64,000 nucleotides of DNA. It comes from Acanthopleura granulata. Lineage: Eukaryota > Mollusca > Polyplacophora > Chitonida > Chitonidae. A program made the position numbers and the translations under genes. Each line of letters opens with the position of its first letter. Within the stretch, counting starts at the first letter, position 1. The stretch covers positions 24,515,368-24,579,367 of the forward strand of contig JABBOT010000005.1 in NCBI GenBank assembly GCA_016165875.1, given 5' to 3'. Of the stretch, positions 35,784 to 48,895 are shown piece by piece. A model generated the notes under the pieces. The model was not told the DNA's origin. It ran no database searches and worked only from the letters and a program-made list of their open reading frames with translations.

Positions 35784-36789
35784 TACATGTACTCGCCACA
35801 GTGTGTATTATAACAAAATGAGTAAGCCAACAGGCAATGTGTTCATTCCAACATATGTTGGGCAAGCTACAGGCAACAAAAGTTTTTACAGGATAAATAA
35901 GTTACGGGAGATAATGTTGTTTACAACATCTGCGGAGTATCCTATAGGCAATATACATGTACAGACACCTGTACATATACATGTAAAGGCAGATATTCTA
36001 ACTGACAATCCGGAGCGACCGGGCCAAATGTATCTATCTTTGCTTCGTACACACTGCATCTGTATTGATCGTGCAGGCAGCGCCAAGTTTCACGTTGTAC
36101 ATTTTCGGTCTGCTAGCAAAATGAAACTTAATCTGCACACGAAATTCCATAAAACAGTGAGAAAAGCATCTGACAGGCTGGAAATATCTTGCACAAACTG
36201 TAATTATTATGGCTAACTCAGTTTTCGTCTGCACACAGAAAAGCCCATCAATGATTTAAAATACAATCAAGGCAAATGAACAGGAAGATAGCATTCGCAT
36301 TCTACGTCAAATAGCATTCCGGGCGGCAGAGAAACCTTATTATTGATAATTTTCATATCACAGGAGAATGTTGACAATCAAATTACAGCCGAGGTAGCTG
36401 AAGGACTTTCTCAGTTGCTGTCCTTCCCCCCACTTGACACCTAATCACGTTTGAAAGATGAATTCAGAGGAAAAAATATGATATCAGATTTTTCCCATAC
36501 AAAAAGGATGCTTTGAACAATGAGAAGAAACAAAATACATAATACCTTTGATACTGATAGCTTTAATTAATCATAGAGCTAGTTCAAAACAGCAAAACAC
36601 AAAATCGTTTATATGCTTATCTTTAATTTATTTTTATAGAGTAAGATTTAGTATACGGGATATTAATTAGGACAAAGGACTGTTTCTGTTGGCAAATGTG
36701 CATTTTTAATTGACAGATACGTTAAACATGATAAAGAGAAAGAAAATGTCATTTTGTATAAAGGATATACTGGCAGCTGAAGTAGAGAA

Positions 36790-37215
36790 TATTATTACTC
36801 TCAGTAGAACGTATATAAATACTATTACCGTTGAAACCAGTTTGGGATGTTATTAGTGCAAGCAGAACTTATGAATGTTATTACAATCACGTGACGTTAT
36901 GGATGGAATCCAGTCACAAGTAATGAGTTATGAATGTTACAATACTGAGCAGAGGTTATGGATGTTATTACAATCACCAAATGTTCTGATGGAATCCAGT
37001 TACAAATAATGAGCTATGGATGTTACAATACTAAGCAGAAGTTATGGATGGTATTACAATCATTAGAGGTTATAGACAGAATCCAGTGACCAGTAACGAG
37101 TTACGGATGTTACAACACTGAGTAGAAGTTGGATTTATGTTATTACAGTCACCAGATGTTATGGATGTTATTCCAATCACCAGATGTTATGGATGCTATT
37201 ACAATCATCAGATTG
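36790..37215. repeat. 87-bp minisatellite, about 4 units plus shorter end units
   Basis: TTATG(A/G)ATG(T/G)TATTACAATCA recurs at 36869, 36956 and 37042, with a diverged copy near 37129. GGAATCCAGT(C/T/G)AC and AATGAG(T/C)TATG(A/G)ATGTTACAA lie within each unit. From 37140 to 37215 only a ~28-bp subunit (CACCAGATGTTATGGATG-like) repeats, suggesting the 87-bp unit grew from it. Confidence 0.85.
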
Positions 37216-40200
37216 TCGTCAACAGAAAACGAGAATGATGTAACAACATTCAGCAGAGTTTATTGACGATATCACAGATTACCGCCTGGGATAGGTTCCT
37301 GTTCCTCTTGTTATTAGGCAATATACAACTTTACGAAGAATTTTACAGTGAATACTTATGGCGCTAAGCCACATTAACAATATTACAAGCGATATCGTAG
37401 AGAATGAGGTTACCTCAATTGACAAATGCAATTTTTTTTTGCATAAAGCTCTTAAAAAGTTGGGAGCTCTTAAAAAGAATAAAAACGCCCTAGTTCTACC
37501 ACTGGTTCTTAATTCTAGGTCATGAACTCCTACGCTTCACTTGCTCAAGTTAGTTTCCAGTACGGCTGCGTATCAAACTTAGTTGTAATTCAGTAAAGGG
37601 GAAGTGTGTAGAGTGTGAACACTCGCCATTGTACCAGTAAAAGACCTGAACTGGCGAAAAGCTTTGGGTATTCCGCCGTGGCTAATTTATATTTGATATC
37701 TTAAAAGGTTAACGCTATTCCCATCAGCTAGCTTGAGTGGGTATTTAAAAGCGATCTAGTCCACAGCTGTTATGGAACTTTAATATATAATCAGACTGAA
37801 AAATATGGGTGAGTTTCGCATCATCCACTTCTGGAGCTTGATGATGGTTTTAAGCCTGGCACTGGGAACGCAGGAAAAGTTCAAGGAGGTAGTCGCTATT
37901 GGGAAGCAGCATAACTAAACCAATCGGCTTTCGTCAGCGAAGTATGATGATAGCTTTACGCTACCTGATCATTATGGTCAATAATTCATAACAACCGTAT
38001 GTCGCGTTTAATCAGCGAGTCAGCTCGCAGCGTAGTCCGCCGTTTTAACTCGGCCATTATTTCAGAATCCCCTCGGCGGGTCGTCTATAAGGTCCGTTAA
38101 TGAGTTGCTAAGGAACCGATGACACGTTCTATAACAGTCATCATGCACTCATTCCCTGATGATGTACGACATCTGACCAACGTTACCGACGTCTGTTGTA
38201 GCTCATAATTGTACAGTTTACATATATTGCCTGGATATACCCCATTTTGTCCAATTATAAAAAAAAATGAACACTGAAAAAAAGGAGAAAGAAATAACGT
38301 AATACGATTCAATTTTATTGTTACCCAATTTGTACCCCTTGAATCTTGCCATAAATTTTCTGCACAACATAGCCCAGACAGGAATCGTCGGTTTGCAGAC
38401 GATGTAGATGAAGGCCATTTTGTGTGGGAGTTATCATGGACCCATTAGTTAAGTCTTACGGCAACCTCTTTTGAAGATGCAATAGCGGGCCCATGCGTAG
38501 TTTTAATGGACTTAACAGCCAATAAACATTTTCTGGGAAACGCTGTGAATGTTATCAAGTTTACTCAGGTAATTGTGTTTCCTGTCGTCTGCGCCTAGAT
38601 TGCCATGTTACAAGATGTCAGGGGCACAAATAATGGACATATTCCACATTTCCTACTGTCCCGAAACATATCTTGGAAACAGTTGTGCATACTTCAGTTT
38701 AACATGCTACAGGAATTATTGCACAAGCTCTAATTAACACGAACTAGCTTATGCGTGTACAATCGTTTCATTAAAATTATATAAACTGCTATTATTTGAA
38801 CAAAAAACATATATCAAGTGTTCCAGTGCATACAAAACAAAAGTGTGGAATATATACATACACAGGATGAGCCTAAAATGGTAATGTGACCTTTTGCACG
38901 GCTAAATTTTACATTCTCTTGCACTTTTGTTGAAGAAACACAGTTAATACTTGTAGAACGTTTGGAAGCATCAACATTTGCACGGTGAACGTGCGTTTCG
39001 ATATAGTCATATCTTTTTTAAAATGTCAAGCAAAATGTCCCAACAAGTTGTTGCTGCTCTGTTTTGTTGGTGACAATGTACAGCGACGACGGTATAGGCA
39101 TTGCCTAATGAATCGGTGGTGTTGTCTGAGGACAAATCGAGTTTGAAATCCTGGAGCTGGAAAAGCAGACGCGGTTCCCACACAAGCACGAAAGCCAAGA
39201 AGTAATTATAGCACATTAGCAGCGAGTAGTGGCATGGCAGTTTGACACCCAGCGTATAAGTGCTAACAGAGATTGCTTGTGGAATAATGATTACCTCCGG
39301 GAGACGCACACCCTGTGCATCTGGGCACGCTACCCTGTCCACAACTTCATCCTGTTTTTCGCCGTCTAGTTGGCAAAGCAGTCTTGACAAGGTGCTTGGA
39401 AGTTCTTCAACTCAACAAGCGTCTCGGGCGCATGTGGGGAATAATATATTCAAACTGACAGCGCGAAACGGCCATACACAGAGGCTTTGTTGTCCTAGTA
39501 TATGTAGAAAAATGTGCATATATGTATAAATCCAGATCCTTCCTTATGCGCTTGTTCTCTGACACGTCGTTAAGACACATGTAACGACTTTCCTGGTGTA
39601 CGCATATTGACTTCCTTTGAGAGCTTTTGTCACGACTTATTCAGAAAGGCCGGGCACAAGGGCGTGTAGTTTGGCTGAAGATGACAAAGGAGAACAAAAA
39701 TATCGGTTATACTTGTAGTTGGTTGCATCCCCTTAGCGGTGGGTAAATCGAGTAACAGGGATACCAGTTTGTTTATGTTTAATTTCCTAGTAGCGATTCA
39801 GTTCTGAACTTACCTTTGTGTTTATACCGATCGGCCTCTTGTCTTCTAGTACAAAGACACAAGAGGAAGTTCACCGGCACGTAGCAGATTATGTTTTACG
39901 GCGTGTTGTGCGCTATTCAGGGATAAATCAATGTGGAGAAACAATAGACGGTGATGTATTCATTAATGAAATTACATGTTAACAACTACCCTCAGAAGTA
40001 GTCTTCAGGTAAGTGTGGGGAAGATTGTGACAGTGTACAAAAAGAAGCCGAAGCGCAGGCAGATCTGCACGTCAAGATGTAAACTACTCATGCACTGAGA
40101 CTGAAACTTCTTTGATGTCCAGAATCCGAGGAGTTGGACGGCAAGGCTCATTGTGTTAGCGTCCTTGCTGGGAGCGCGTACTTAGACGCAGAATCCGTAC

Positions 40201-40257
40201 AGCTGCACGACGGCCATGGTGATCAGAAACCCACTAATATCAAAGGTTGGGTTTCAC

Positions 40258-40273
40258 GGGGGGGGGAGGGCAA

Positions 40274-40318
<45 letters not shown>

Positions 40319-40319
40319 T
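40258..40319. repeat. G9 run followed by (TTA)n microsatellite
   Basis: A nine-G homopolymer (40258-40266) is followed within a few bases by about 15 uninterrupted TTA triplets (40273-40319). Apparent poly-Leu and poly-Tyr ORFs here are artefacts of the triplet repeat. Confidence 0.95.
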
Positions 40320-43300
40320 CCATCGTACATCTCCACCCCAAAATAGCCCTAAAGACTTGTGTGTAGGAGACCGGCGTCAGGTGGGCCTACAGAGTTAAGT
40401 GCCCATGACGTAGGTGACGTATCTGTGCACACTGCTTCTTCAACGCCATAACATGACTTGTTTATTTCAACTCATCCGGACTTCTAGGTCCAAAAATATG
40501 GCGTCTCTTAATCTGCTTTTCTGATTCCAAGTATTCTGTCTTGTTAGATAACTTCGAATGGCTAATTATTAGTTTATGGAGACACATATATGAATTACAA
40601 AGGTTTGGACCAGCCACCCATCTATATATGTCTATAGGGTTGCTCATTTCGTTTTGTACCCCATGCCTGTCGGTAACGATGGGAGGTAATTACTATGTAG
40701 TCTGAGACTGAGTACGTCTCGCATGCCTTTATGGATTTCAGTGTACTTCGACAATGACAGGTGAGGTGACCCACGACCTCGCCGAGGGAAATTAGAGGTA
40801 GTCTTAAGCATGTGGGCATAGCGTTAGCATATGGGTGGAAAAATGACTGGGATTAAATCCGAACTGATGTTAAGGGCTGTGAATTAGTGGTGGAATGAGC
40901 CTCGTGCGGTTCCAGCGAACCCAATTACGCAGGGTAAACAGTGATATCTTGCCTTCGATATTGGCTAGTTATGACCGGAAACAATGGTTTCTCTGTTGCA
41001 TTCTGAAAAGAAAGCGTGTTTATGAACATCTGGATTGGTAATTATCAGTCACCAAAACGTCCTAACGTTGCGCGAAATGTAATAAAACAAAGACGGGCAA
41101 ATGGATTTGAAAGATCTTTTGCTTTGGATAGCTTTGCACCTCCTGAATCAGGAATCCAGACTGGCTTTTGGGACAACCTTGCACGCAATTTTATCCTCTA
41201 TCTGTACGCCTGACACAAAAAGGGTGTATACATTTGCAAGAATCAGAATGTCTGAGAGTGTCTCGGTGAGTTTGAACATTGTTTATCTTCTCAGGACATT
41301 GCTTGTGATAGTGGGCGTAACAAACCTCGCTGCCCCAGAGGCCCTTACTGATGTAAATCATACACAATCAGAACTCTAAACGACCAACTGCTGCTAGATT
41401 TCCTGGATTGGAACTGTTTCAAACATGGCAGAGGATAAATAAAGTGTTTCGGTCGTGATTTATCAGGCTTCAACCAGGGGCGAAATTTGCATAGAGTGTA
41501 ATAACTGACTGAGATAAGGAATAAAGCGAAAACCCGAATTTATTTCTTAATATGATTCCAAGATAATGTCGACAAATTCTGATAGAAATGTCAAAATAAT
41601 TGAGATTAAAGGCCTTTTGTGGAGATAACCACGCTTTCATTACTGTCTGCATAGAACATTAATCAATTTATATGCTTACGCATGCGCAGAAGCACAGTCG
41701 TTTTCCTAGCAATGCCCTTTGTGAATAATGATCAATGACGAGGCGTCTTGAGAGAGGGGCACTCTAGGACAGTGTGGTCACTTGCTGATACGGCAGGCTA
41801 GCCGCTGGAAGAGATGTCGGACTGTGGCTCGCCTGAACACGACCTCAGTTAAGTTCAGAGAAAAGTAGAGAGACTGTATAAATCAGGAAACAGACAGACG
41901 CGGCGAACAAATTCTCTGGGAACAGCGAGAGCGTGTTGACGGCCATAAATCCGAGCCATAAACACAGCTACTAATGGATTATTCCTTGTAATGGAAAGAA
42001 AACTCGAGAACTCAGCGGAAATAAATTTATTGATGATTTCCGGAGAATTCTCGGATTCCACTCTCCACAGCAGCATTTCTACTCGACTGAACGAAATTCC
42101 CTTATGCGCCAGTTTCGGCGGATTGAATAAGAACTATCTCTCTGCTAAAACATCTAAATCTGCACACAGTTCCGTTACACTGTCTCACCTCCACGGCTGT
42201 ATACTTGTCTTATCACCAATCAAACACAAAAAGCCTATAGTCGATGCGGAATGCAGAGCGACGGCTGATTTATTCCGTCTTTCCAACCGTCGAAATATGA
42301 CAAAACACATAGCCTTATTTTGGTCACCAGGAGATGAGGTCACATGAGGGCTGGAAGTTCGATAGCTTTGTAAATCTGTGACGGCAATATTTTACAGCCA
42401 AGTACATGTATAATGTTGACAAACGAGCGCTATGTTATAGGACGAGAGCCTTGACGAGTGGGAGACCAGTTGTTGTTATTCTCACCGCCAACAAGTCTTG
42501 TTCCTCTCCAGGCCTCTCCGGTTGTCAGAAGCAGGCAGTGATCAAAGTGGTATCACAGAGATCTACAATCGATTGTAACTGATCTTAGATGATCAACATA
42601 TTTTTCATAACATAAATTTCCCTGGAAAGTGTCACAAAATCATATCAAACACATAGGTTGCTAGAGTATTTAAAATGGGCACCAAGAAAATACACAAGCA
42701 TGGTTTAGGGATGTAGCCAAGATCAGTCCAATTATGATAACCGATATTGTCCCACACGTTTTAAATTCAGCTATCAGTCGGCAGCTGAAAATTGTAATAA
42801 AATGATTGGCCAAAATAAGACACCAACTGAAATATACCCTTCTAGATGCAGATCTCGTGTGCACACTGATGTTATTTAAATGACGTATTCGACCGAAAGT
42901 AGACCAGATCAACAATGTAATAGCAATACTGTATCAGTTGCTGGAAAAGGTGTTTATATAATATTCCGAGGGGAGTTTGGTACTGAAAAGGAATCGGATG
43001 TGGTGTGGAAAAACGTGACTTGCTGATACCATTATGCAGTGGCTTCGTACCGACACTGAACACACGCTTTCTGACATTACGATGCCAATCTACTTATCGA
43101 ACGGTTAGCATTCACATCTACTAACAGAGTCCAGGGTAGAACCTGGTTTTCGTCAATAGTCAGCTGTGGAGAACCCAAGGGCTTTGCTGACTGTGCCTCC
43201 CAGACAGCAATATTGTGGTTGAAATCATATTTTTGGATTGATTCTGGCTTTGATGAGGATACATTCCGAAGAATGCCTGTATGTCCTGCCAAGTTGGTTC

Positions 43301-43954
43301 TGCGATGAACATGGCAAAAAGGAATCATCAAGACGAGTGTGGTTAAAAATGATTAACATTTTCTTGGTATGTTTTGGATAAGCCTGGTATGAACCACACG
43401 CTTACTCGGGAAAATGGAGCGTTGCTCGGGTATTTTCGTATTAGCTAGAAATTAGCCACATGCTCCTAATAGCTACAGTTAAGTTCCATCCACGAATAAA
43501 TGGTCATTGTGATGAATTAAAACAACTCCAATAAAAATGGATCTATACGAAGAAGGAACTTGGCTTAATGGCTCATACATACATGGATATTTGGGGTTTT
43601 TCAATAATTTGTTAATCAGGGGTTAAAGGTCAGGCGCATTGATAGACCAATAGTAACCTATTGTAGACAACGGTTGATCCTCTTTGTAGTTAGATGGCAG
43701 ACTCTGAAACAAAATAATGCCTTTAACCAACTAATCATTAACGTCTTGTTTGAGGAGGACGAATGTAACTGGCAGACTTCACACATATATAATGTAAATA
43801 AATTCCACTACGTTTTATTTTTGGTAACCTTAGAACCATCGAAATATAAAATATTGCGCCTCACGTTTCCATTCACAGCCATAGAAATCTTTCCATGAAA
43901 TATGATGCGTATGAGGTTGAGGCATGCTTTAGAGGGACATGTTATATGAAATAA

Positions 43955-44290
43955 TTATAACACGAAATGTCCCGCCAGGAAATCGTTAATTGCATTAACG
44001 GAATGAGAGAGCCAGCCAGCGGAGAGAGGGAGCAGCCCGGGGTGTAGCACCGCCAATGACATTATATCGGAACTAGATGCGAATATAACCTTATCTGGCC
44101 CACAGAGATTGGCCACTGTTAAAATGATGAGCCAATCACCGGTAATGGTCGTGCTAATAAACTGTGGTTTTCTGATTACGCACAAGATAATGTGATTTTG
44201 CCATGGTCCTCTTTTATCTCCAAGGCCGCTAAACGAAAACTCATTTTGGCAGAACACGAAGAAGGGGCGTTTGAATTTTTATTTGATTCC
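43955..44290. promoter_or_regulatory. Candidate enhancer-like island in intron 1
   Basis: An island with more balanced composition than its flanks and dense candidate factor motifs. These are a GTTAAT-TGC-ATTAAC inverted repeat (43985-43999, homeodomain/HNF1-like), CTTATCTGG and GATAA (GATA-like), and several CCAAT/ATTGG boxes. It has no repeat match and no gene. Motif density alone is weak evidence. Confidence 0.25.
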
Positions 44291-46174
44291 ATGGTTCTCT
44301 TTTCGGACCTAAGCAAAATAGGACATTGCGCAAAAGACAGAAAACCGATTAAATGTCGTTTCGTATAGATTTTGATTTCCCGAATCCATTTTTAACATCG
44401 TGGCCATGGGCTCCCCTTTCATCATTCATAAGTCCATTGACAGGATAATGTTCACATTTTCTTCTCGATGGGGAAATGCCTGTAATATTAGAGGATGACA
44501 ACGTTACCAGCATTTTCTGGTGGTTCCGGCTTTATCGCCAGGTAGCAATCGCTAAAGTCGGAGTTTTTCGTCCACTGTACCTAGGCGAAACGGTATCATT
44601 TTGAATGTTTTCGGTAGCCCACGATTTGCCGACAAATATTGCAAGAAAATTGACTTCCTGAAGTGTGGCATGATGGAATGCGAAAGACTTAAACATTAAC
44701 CTGAATTTCAAACACAAACCGTTCTTTAGTTTTTTGGTTTTTGAAATAGATTTGTTCATGGACGATTAGAATATAACATACAGATAAAATGATAATCCTT
44801 ATATCTAGTTGCCTTCTCAGAACAACAACAACTGTCATCTCTCTCCGTGAATGTCGCGGTTATATTTCTGTGCTGTCACTTAAGAATTTACAGGGGAGTT
44901 TTGTTAGCTGTATTGGCATCGATTTTCTTCGGAAGTTAAATGTCACGCTAAGACCATGATGTCATTTCATCCGGCATGACTAGGCCAGTGTGACTTCGTC
45001 AGTCCCCCTCTCCCCTCCATCCGTTCTGTACTTTCTGCTGGAATAAAATCTCTTTCCTCAGACTTCAGTTTCTGTTCTAGACGTCCTCGAGACAACCACG
45101 GCATGGGGACAGAAGAAACCGTTTAACATCATCAGCCTGACATTGTAGCCTCCAGCTACACACATGATAAATACGGGGCACTGGGCAGAGATTGCGGATA
45201 TTAAAACAAGCAGTCAGCCAACAATTATTTACGCCGACGTTTTTATAGTTCGAATCCAATATTAATATTAGTACTGGAAAATTACTTTTCGGATTCTATG
45301 GCTTCAGTTTTAATATAACACGTGGGGACAAGGGTCTACAAATATTGCGCCCATTTTCCACCTGAGCAATAAACATATTTGCTTCGCTGTGGACTGTTAA
45401 TGCGGCCAACAGTGCCTTGTAATACAATAAACTTGGAATTGTTGCAGTAAATCGTGGTACTACTACGCAGAAGACCCAATCTTCAGATAATTTTATAGGT
45501 GCTTGCCAACAACAACTTCGAAGACACGATTTGAAAGTAGTTTACGTCATTAAAGCAGTATGCATCACTTTGAAGGCATTAACTGTGGCAATATTTTACA
45601 ATTGTAAGTTTTTCATGAAACGTGACGTGAAAATTATGTTTGCGTCAGAGGGCTGTAAAAATATATAAGTCACAACGTAGTGGTACTTCAGGTGCTTTAC
45701 ACAAATGGAATATACCATATATTTAGAAATGTTAAAGCGCATGTTTATGATCCTCTACATAAATAGGATTGATTAGCTGACGTGGCTTTATTGACTTCAA
45801 AGGCAATTTGACATCCTCATTTTCGAACAAAACAAAATCAATACTCTGAATCTAGTGTTTTACTTCCGCTTCAATTGAATACATTTTCTACAGGTGACCA
45901 TGTCTTAATGACATGAACATGCCTGTTCTCTCTGAGTCTTGTTTTCTTTTTTGTCTTCATTGGACAGGAAGCAGACACCATGATAATTGATATTTCTGGT
46001 TTTGTTTCTTCTGCATTTCTTTCAGATGTTCCACTTTTATCGTGTTAAAATGGTTTTGAACTAGTGGACGCTTAGGTCAGCAGTTGGACACACTGGTACA
46101 TTAAATGTGGTGAACGCAAAGCACTAAGCAATAAACTTGAGCTATGAGCGATGTTGCTCCTTTAAATTTTTTTT

Positions 46175-46197
46175 TTTATTATAAATATTATAATAAA
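46175..46197. other. Perfect 10-bp inverted repeat after a T-run
   Basis: TTTATTATAA, a 3-base spacer, then TTATAATAAA, directly after a run of T. It is AT-only, so it may be chance or a target-site hotspot. Confidence 0.5.
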
Positions 46198-48645
46198 GGG
46201 TGAAAGAAAAGTTTAACATTTACTGCACAGATGAAATATTTGTAATGTTGACGCCATATTTTCATTCTGAGGACGCCTGTCATACAGTGAGAAATGAAAT
46301 ACGGTGCGAAGGCGAAGTGTGCTATTACTCATGGCCCGAGCTATCCGTCAGAAAGCTGAAACAAGAGAAGGGCGAAATGCATTATGCGAATTGGTCCCTG
46401 GCAGTAATTAAGTTATCGTGCCTAGGTTATATTATCACGAACATATCACACACTTCGCTGTTTAGGTAGGACAGAGCAGCGCGGTGCGAAACTATTACAT
46501 TTCTGGCGTGCTATACGCACGGAATGGCATTCTACAACCGCGGCTCGCCATTGTTTGTCTAGTGTTTATTATTTGTCTTCAATAAGGCGACATGAGGACA
46601 CGGTGGTGATTGATAAGGAAACCTAACCAAGCCCATTCATTCCTGAAAAAAGCTGTCCTGTAATCACAAGGCGGTCAGAGAATAATTCTCCCCTTGCGGG
46701 TCTCCTGTTTCACTCTCACAAAATGCAATTAGTGTATATGGGTTTCTCGTTGGGATAAGCAGCCGAGTCACACGCAATCCAGAGCGAGTGCTCGCGAGAC
46801 CATTTTATCAGCAGTGTAACAACGCGTCAAATCCAATTCACACAGGCGGTAAGAAACCGTTACAGCAAGGATCTGATTCGAGTCTTTGGCATGTCAACCA
46901 TCATTTCGCTCATCGTTACGCACACTTTGCCCAGAAAATAAGGCGTTCCTTTTTCTTTCTTCGCAATAACAATAATCTGCGAATATTTCCCTAGAGCAAG
47001 CCAAGTCGTTTTGCTGTCGTGTCTCTCCACGTGTGTTCAGTTTATTCACTTTGATACAGCGTGCTTCCTAATGAATCGATAAGGTCGCCTTGCGTGCCGA
47101 GCTTTGCTTTATCGCAAGGAGATTTGCTAAAAGCGCCTTGTAATTTTCACTCAAGCGCCAAATGCTCATCGCTCATTCAAATTGTGTCCATCCAGTCCCA
47201 AAAGAAGGAGTAAACGCGTTCTTCGTCACGGAGGGGACAAAGCCAGAACAGTGGAATCCAGCTTTTTCCTAAAAAGTGGTGTTATGAAGGAACAAATTGG
47301 CGGGAAAACGCGTCTATCACAATTACTGTACCGCCCTTCCCCAGAAACAGTGACAAAGAGGTGTAACTTCCGACACTCACCGGAAGGGGCTGCCGGGAAG
47401 GTTGGTCACGTGTCACTATTTTACAAGACATATTATCTTGGTCATTCTGGCAACACTTCCGAGTTGTTTATTGTCCCCATGGATACCTGCAATATTTTAA
47501 TTTGTACAGATCGGGTTGCGACGTACTTGAACAGGCTGCGGAAGCCAGCGATGCTTGATGTTTGTTTAGTGTTATGTCTACTACGATGAAACAAGGAACG
47601 AATGATCGGCGGGCTGAGATAACACCTTTACTAAGCCTCCTCAAATGGTAGAGAAGCTATGGGACGGTACTTGCTTTTTTCTTGCCCATTCAATGTTATA
47701 GACTGAAACTGTGCTCTATACCTTGAAAGGCAACATTGCACACTGAAGGCCTTAATATGGATAAAGTTTTATTTTAAAATAAGATTTGCTGATTCACCTG
47801 TATTATTAGTTAATTCAGGAGTATTTATACCCTCTCAGTTCAATCATTAATCGGTGTCTGTTCGACTGCCATTCAAGCATACAAGTATATGTGGCCGAAC
47901 ATAAACAGTACCACGGTTCAATGAGTAGAATACACACAATTATGCACTCAGTTTCGTCCAGTGTGATGGTTCTAGATGGTTTCATACACACTGAATGCAA
48001 AGGGTCCATTAACCACGTGTGTCTAATAATACTTATTATGGCCGGTGGGCCCTTGTAAAACAGTCAGAATAATTTAACACCATTGTCTCAGAACTAGAAC
48101 CTGTCATCAATAAACCATAGGAGTTTTCGCGCTAGTTGGAAGACACAGTGCCGGCCTCTGTGAAGCGATTTACGGCAATGAAATGTTAATCTACCATTTA
48201 AGTCCTCAGCCCGTATCGCTCTGACCACAGACGCCGCCAGGATAGACACGCCACTTACTCATAGCTTTGACAAAATGAAGCTCAACTGCTCATCAACGTA
48301 AACTCACCATTAAGCATTATCCCGTCAAATTTGTACCCAGAAAATAAATATCGGCACATGAAACCAGATTAACCCCAATGTACGCTATTTCACATTGTAT
48401 CTTCCCAGACGTCCAAATCTACGAGTGATTATATTTTGACTTATAATATCGTTGGTAGTTTTATGTCCATTATTAACATACATTCTTCAACAATATTCTT
48501 TCTTGCCTGTACGGTAACCCCACGATATATTATATAAGAGAAACACAAATTTCAGAACCCTGGCTACAAATTGTTAATTTATTCCATTGGTGTTTAAAGT
48601 TGTACTGAAGACTTCATCGCTTATATGATCACGGTAAAGTTTATG

Positions 48646-48895
48646 GGTGTAAGAAGCGGCCAGGTTCAGGAGTGTAACACACCGCCAGGTTCAGGGGTGT
48701 AGGAAACCGACAGGTTTAGTGCTGTAAGAAGCTGCCATTTTCAGAGGTGTAAGGAATCGTAAGTTTTAAGAGTGTCAGAAATCGTCATGTTTATGAGTAG
48801 AACAAACGGCCAGGATTTTAGGTACAACAAACTGCCAGGATTTTCGGTGTTAGAAATCGCCAGGGGTTTGGGTGTTAGAAACCACTAGGTGTATC
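48646..48895. repeat. Degenerate ~25-28-bp minisatellite, about 9 copies
   Basis: GTGTAAGAAGCGGCCAGGTT-like units (core G-T-G-T-x-A-G-A-A-x-C-G-C-C-A-G-G) recur every 25-28 bp with drift along the array. Confidence 0.8.

Noticed and set aside
39007..39390. 127-codon minus ORF with a protein-like look (DKLDLSSDNTT-type stretch)
   Set aside because: Several ORFs of this length are expected by chance. No family was recognised and its phase does not connect to the channel exons.
40134..40398. ORFs with poly-Leu or poly-Tyr tracts
   Set aside because: Produced by the (TTA)n microsatellite.
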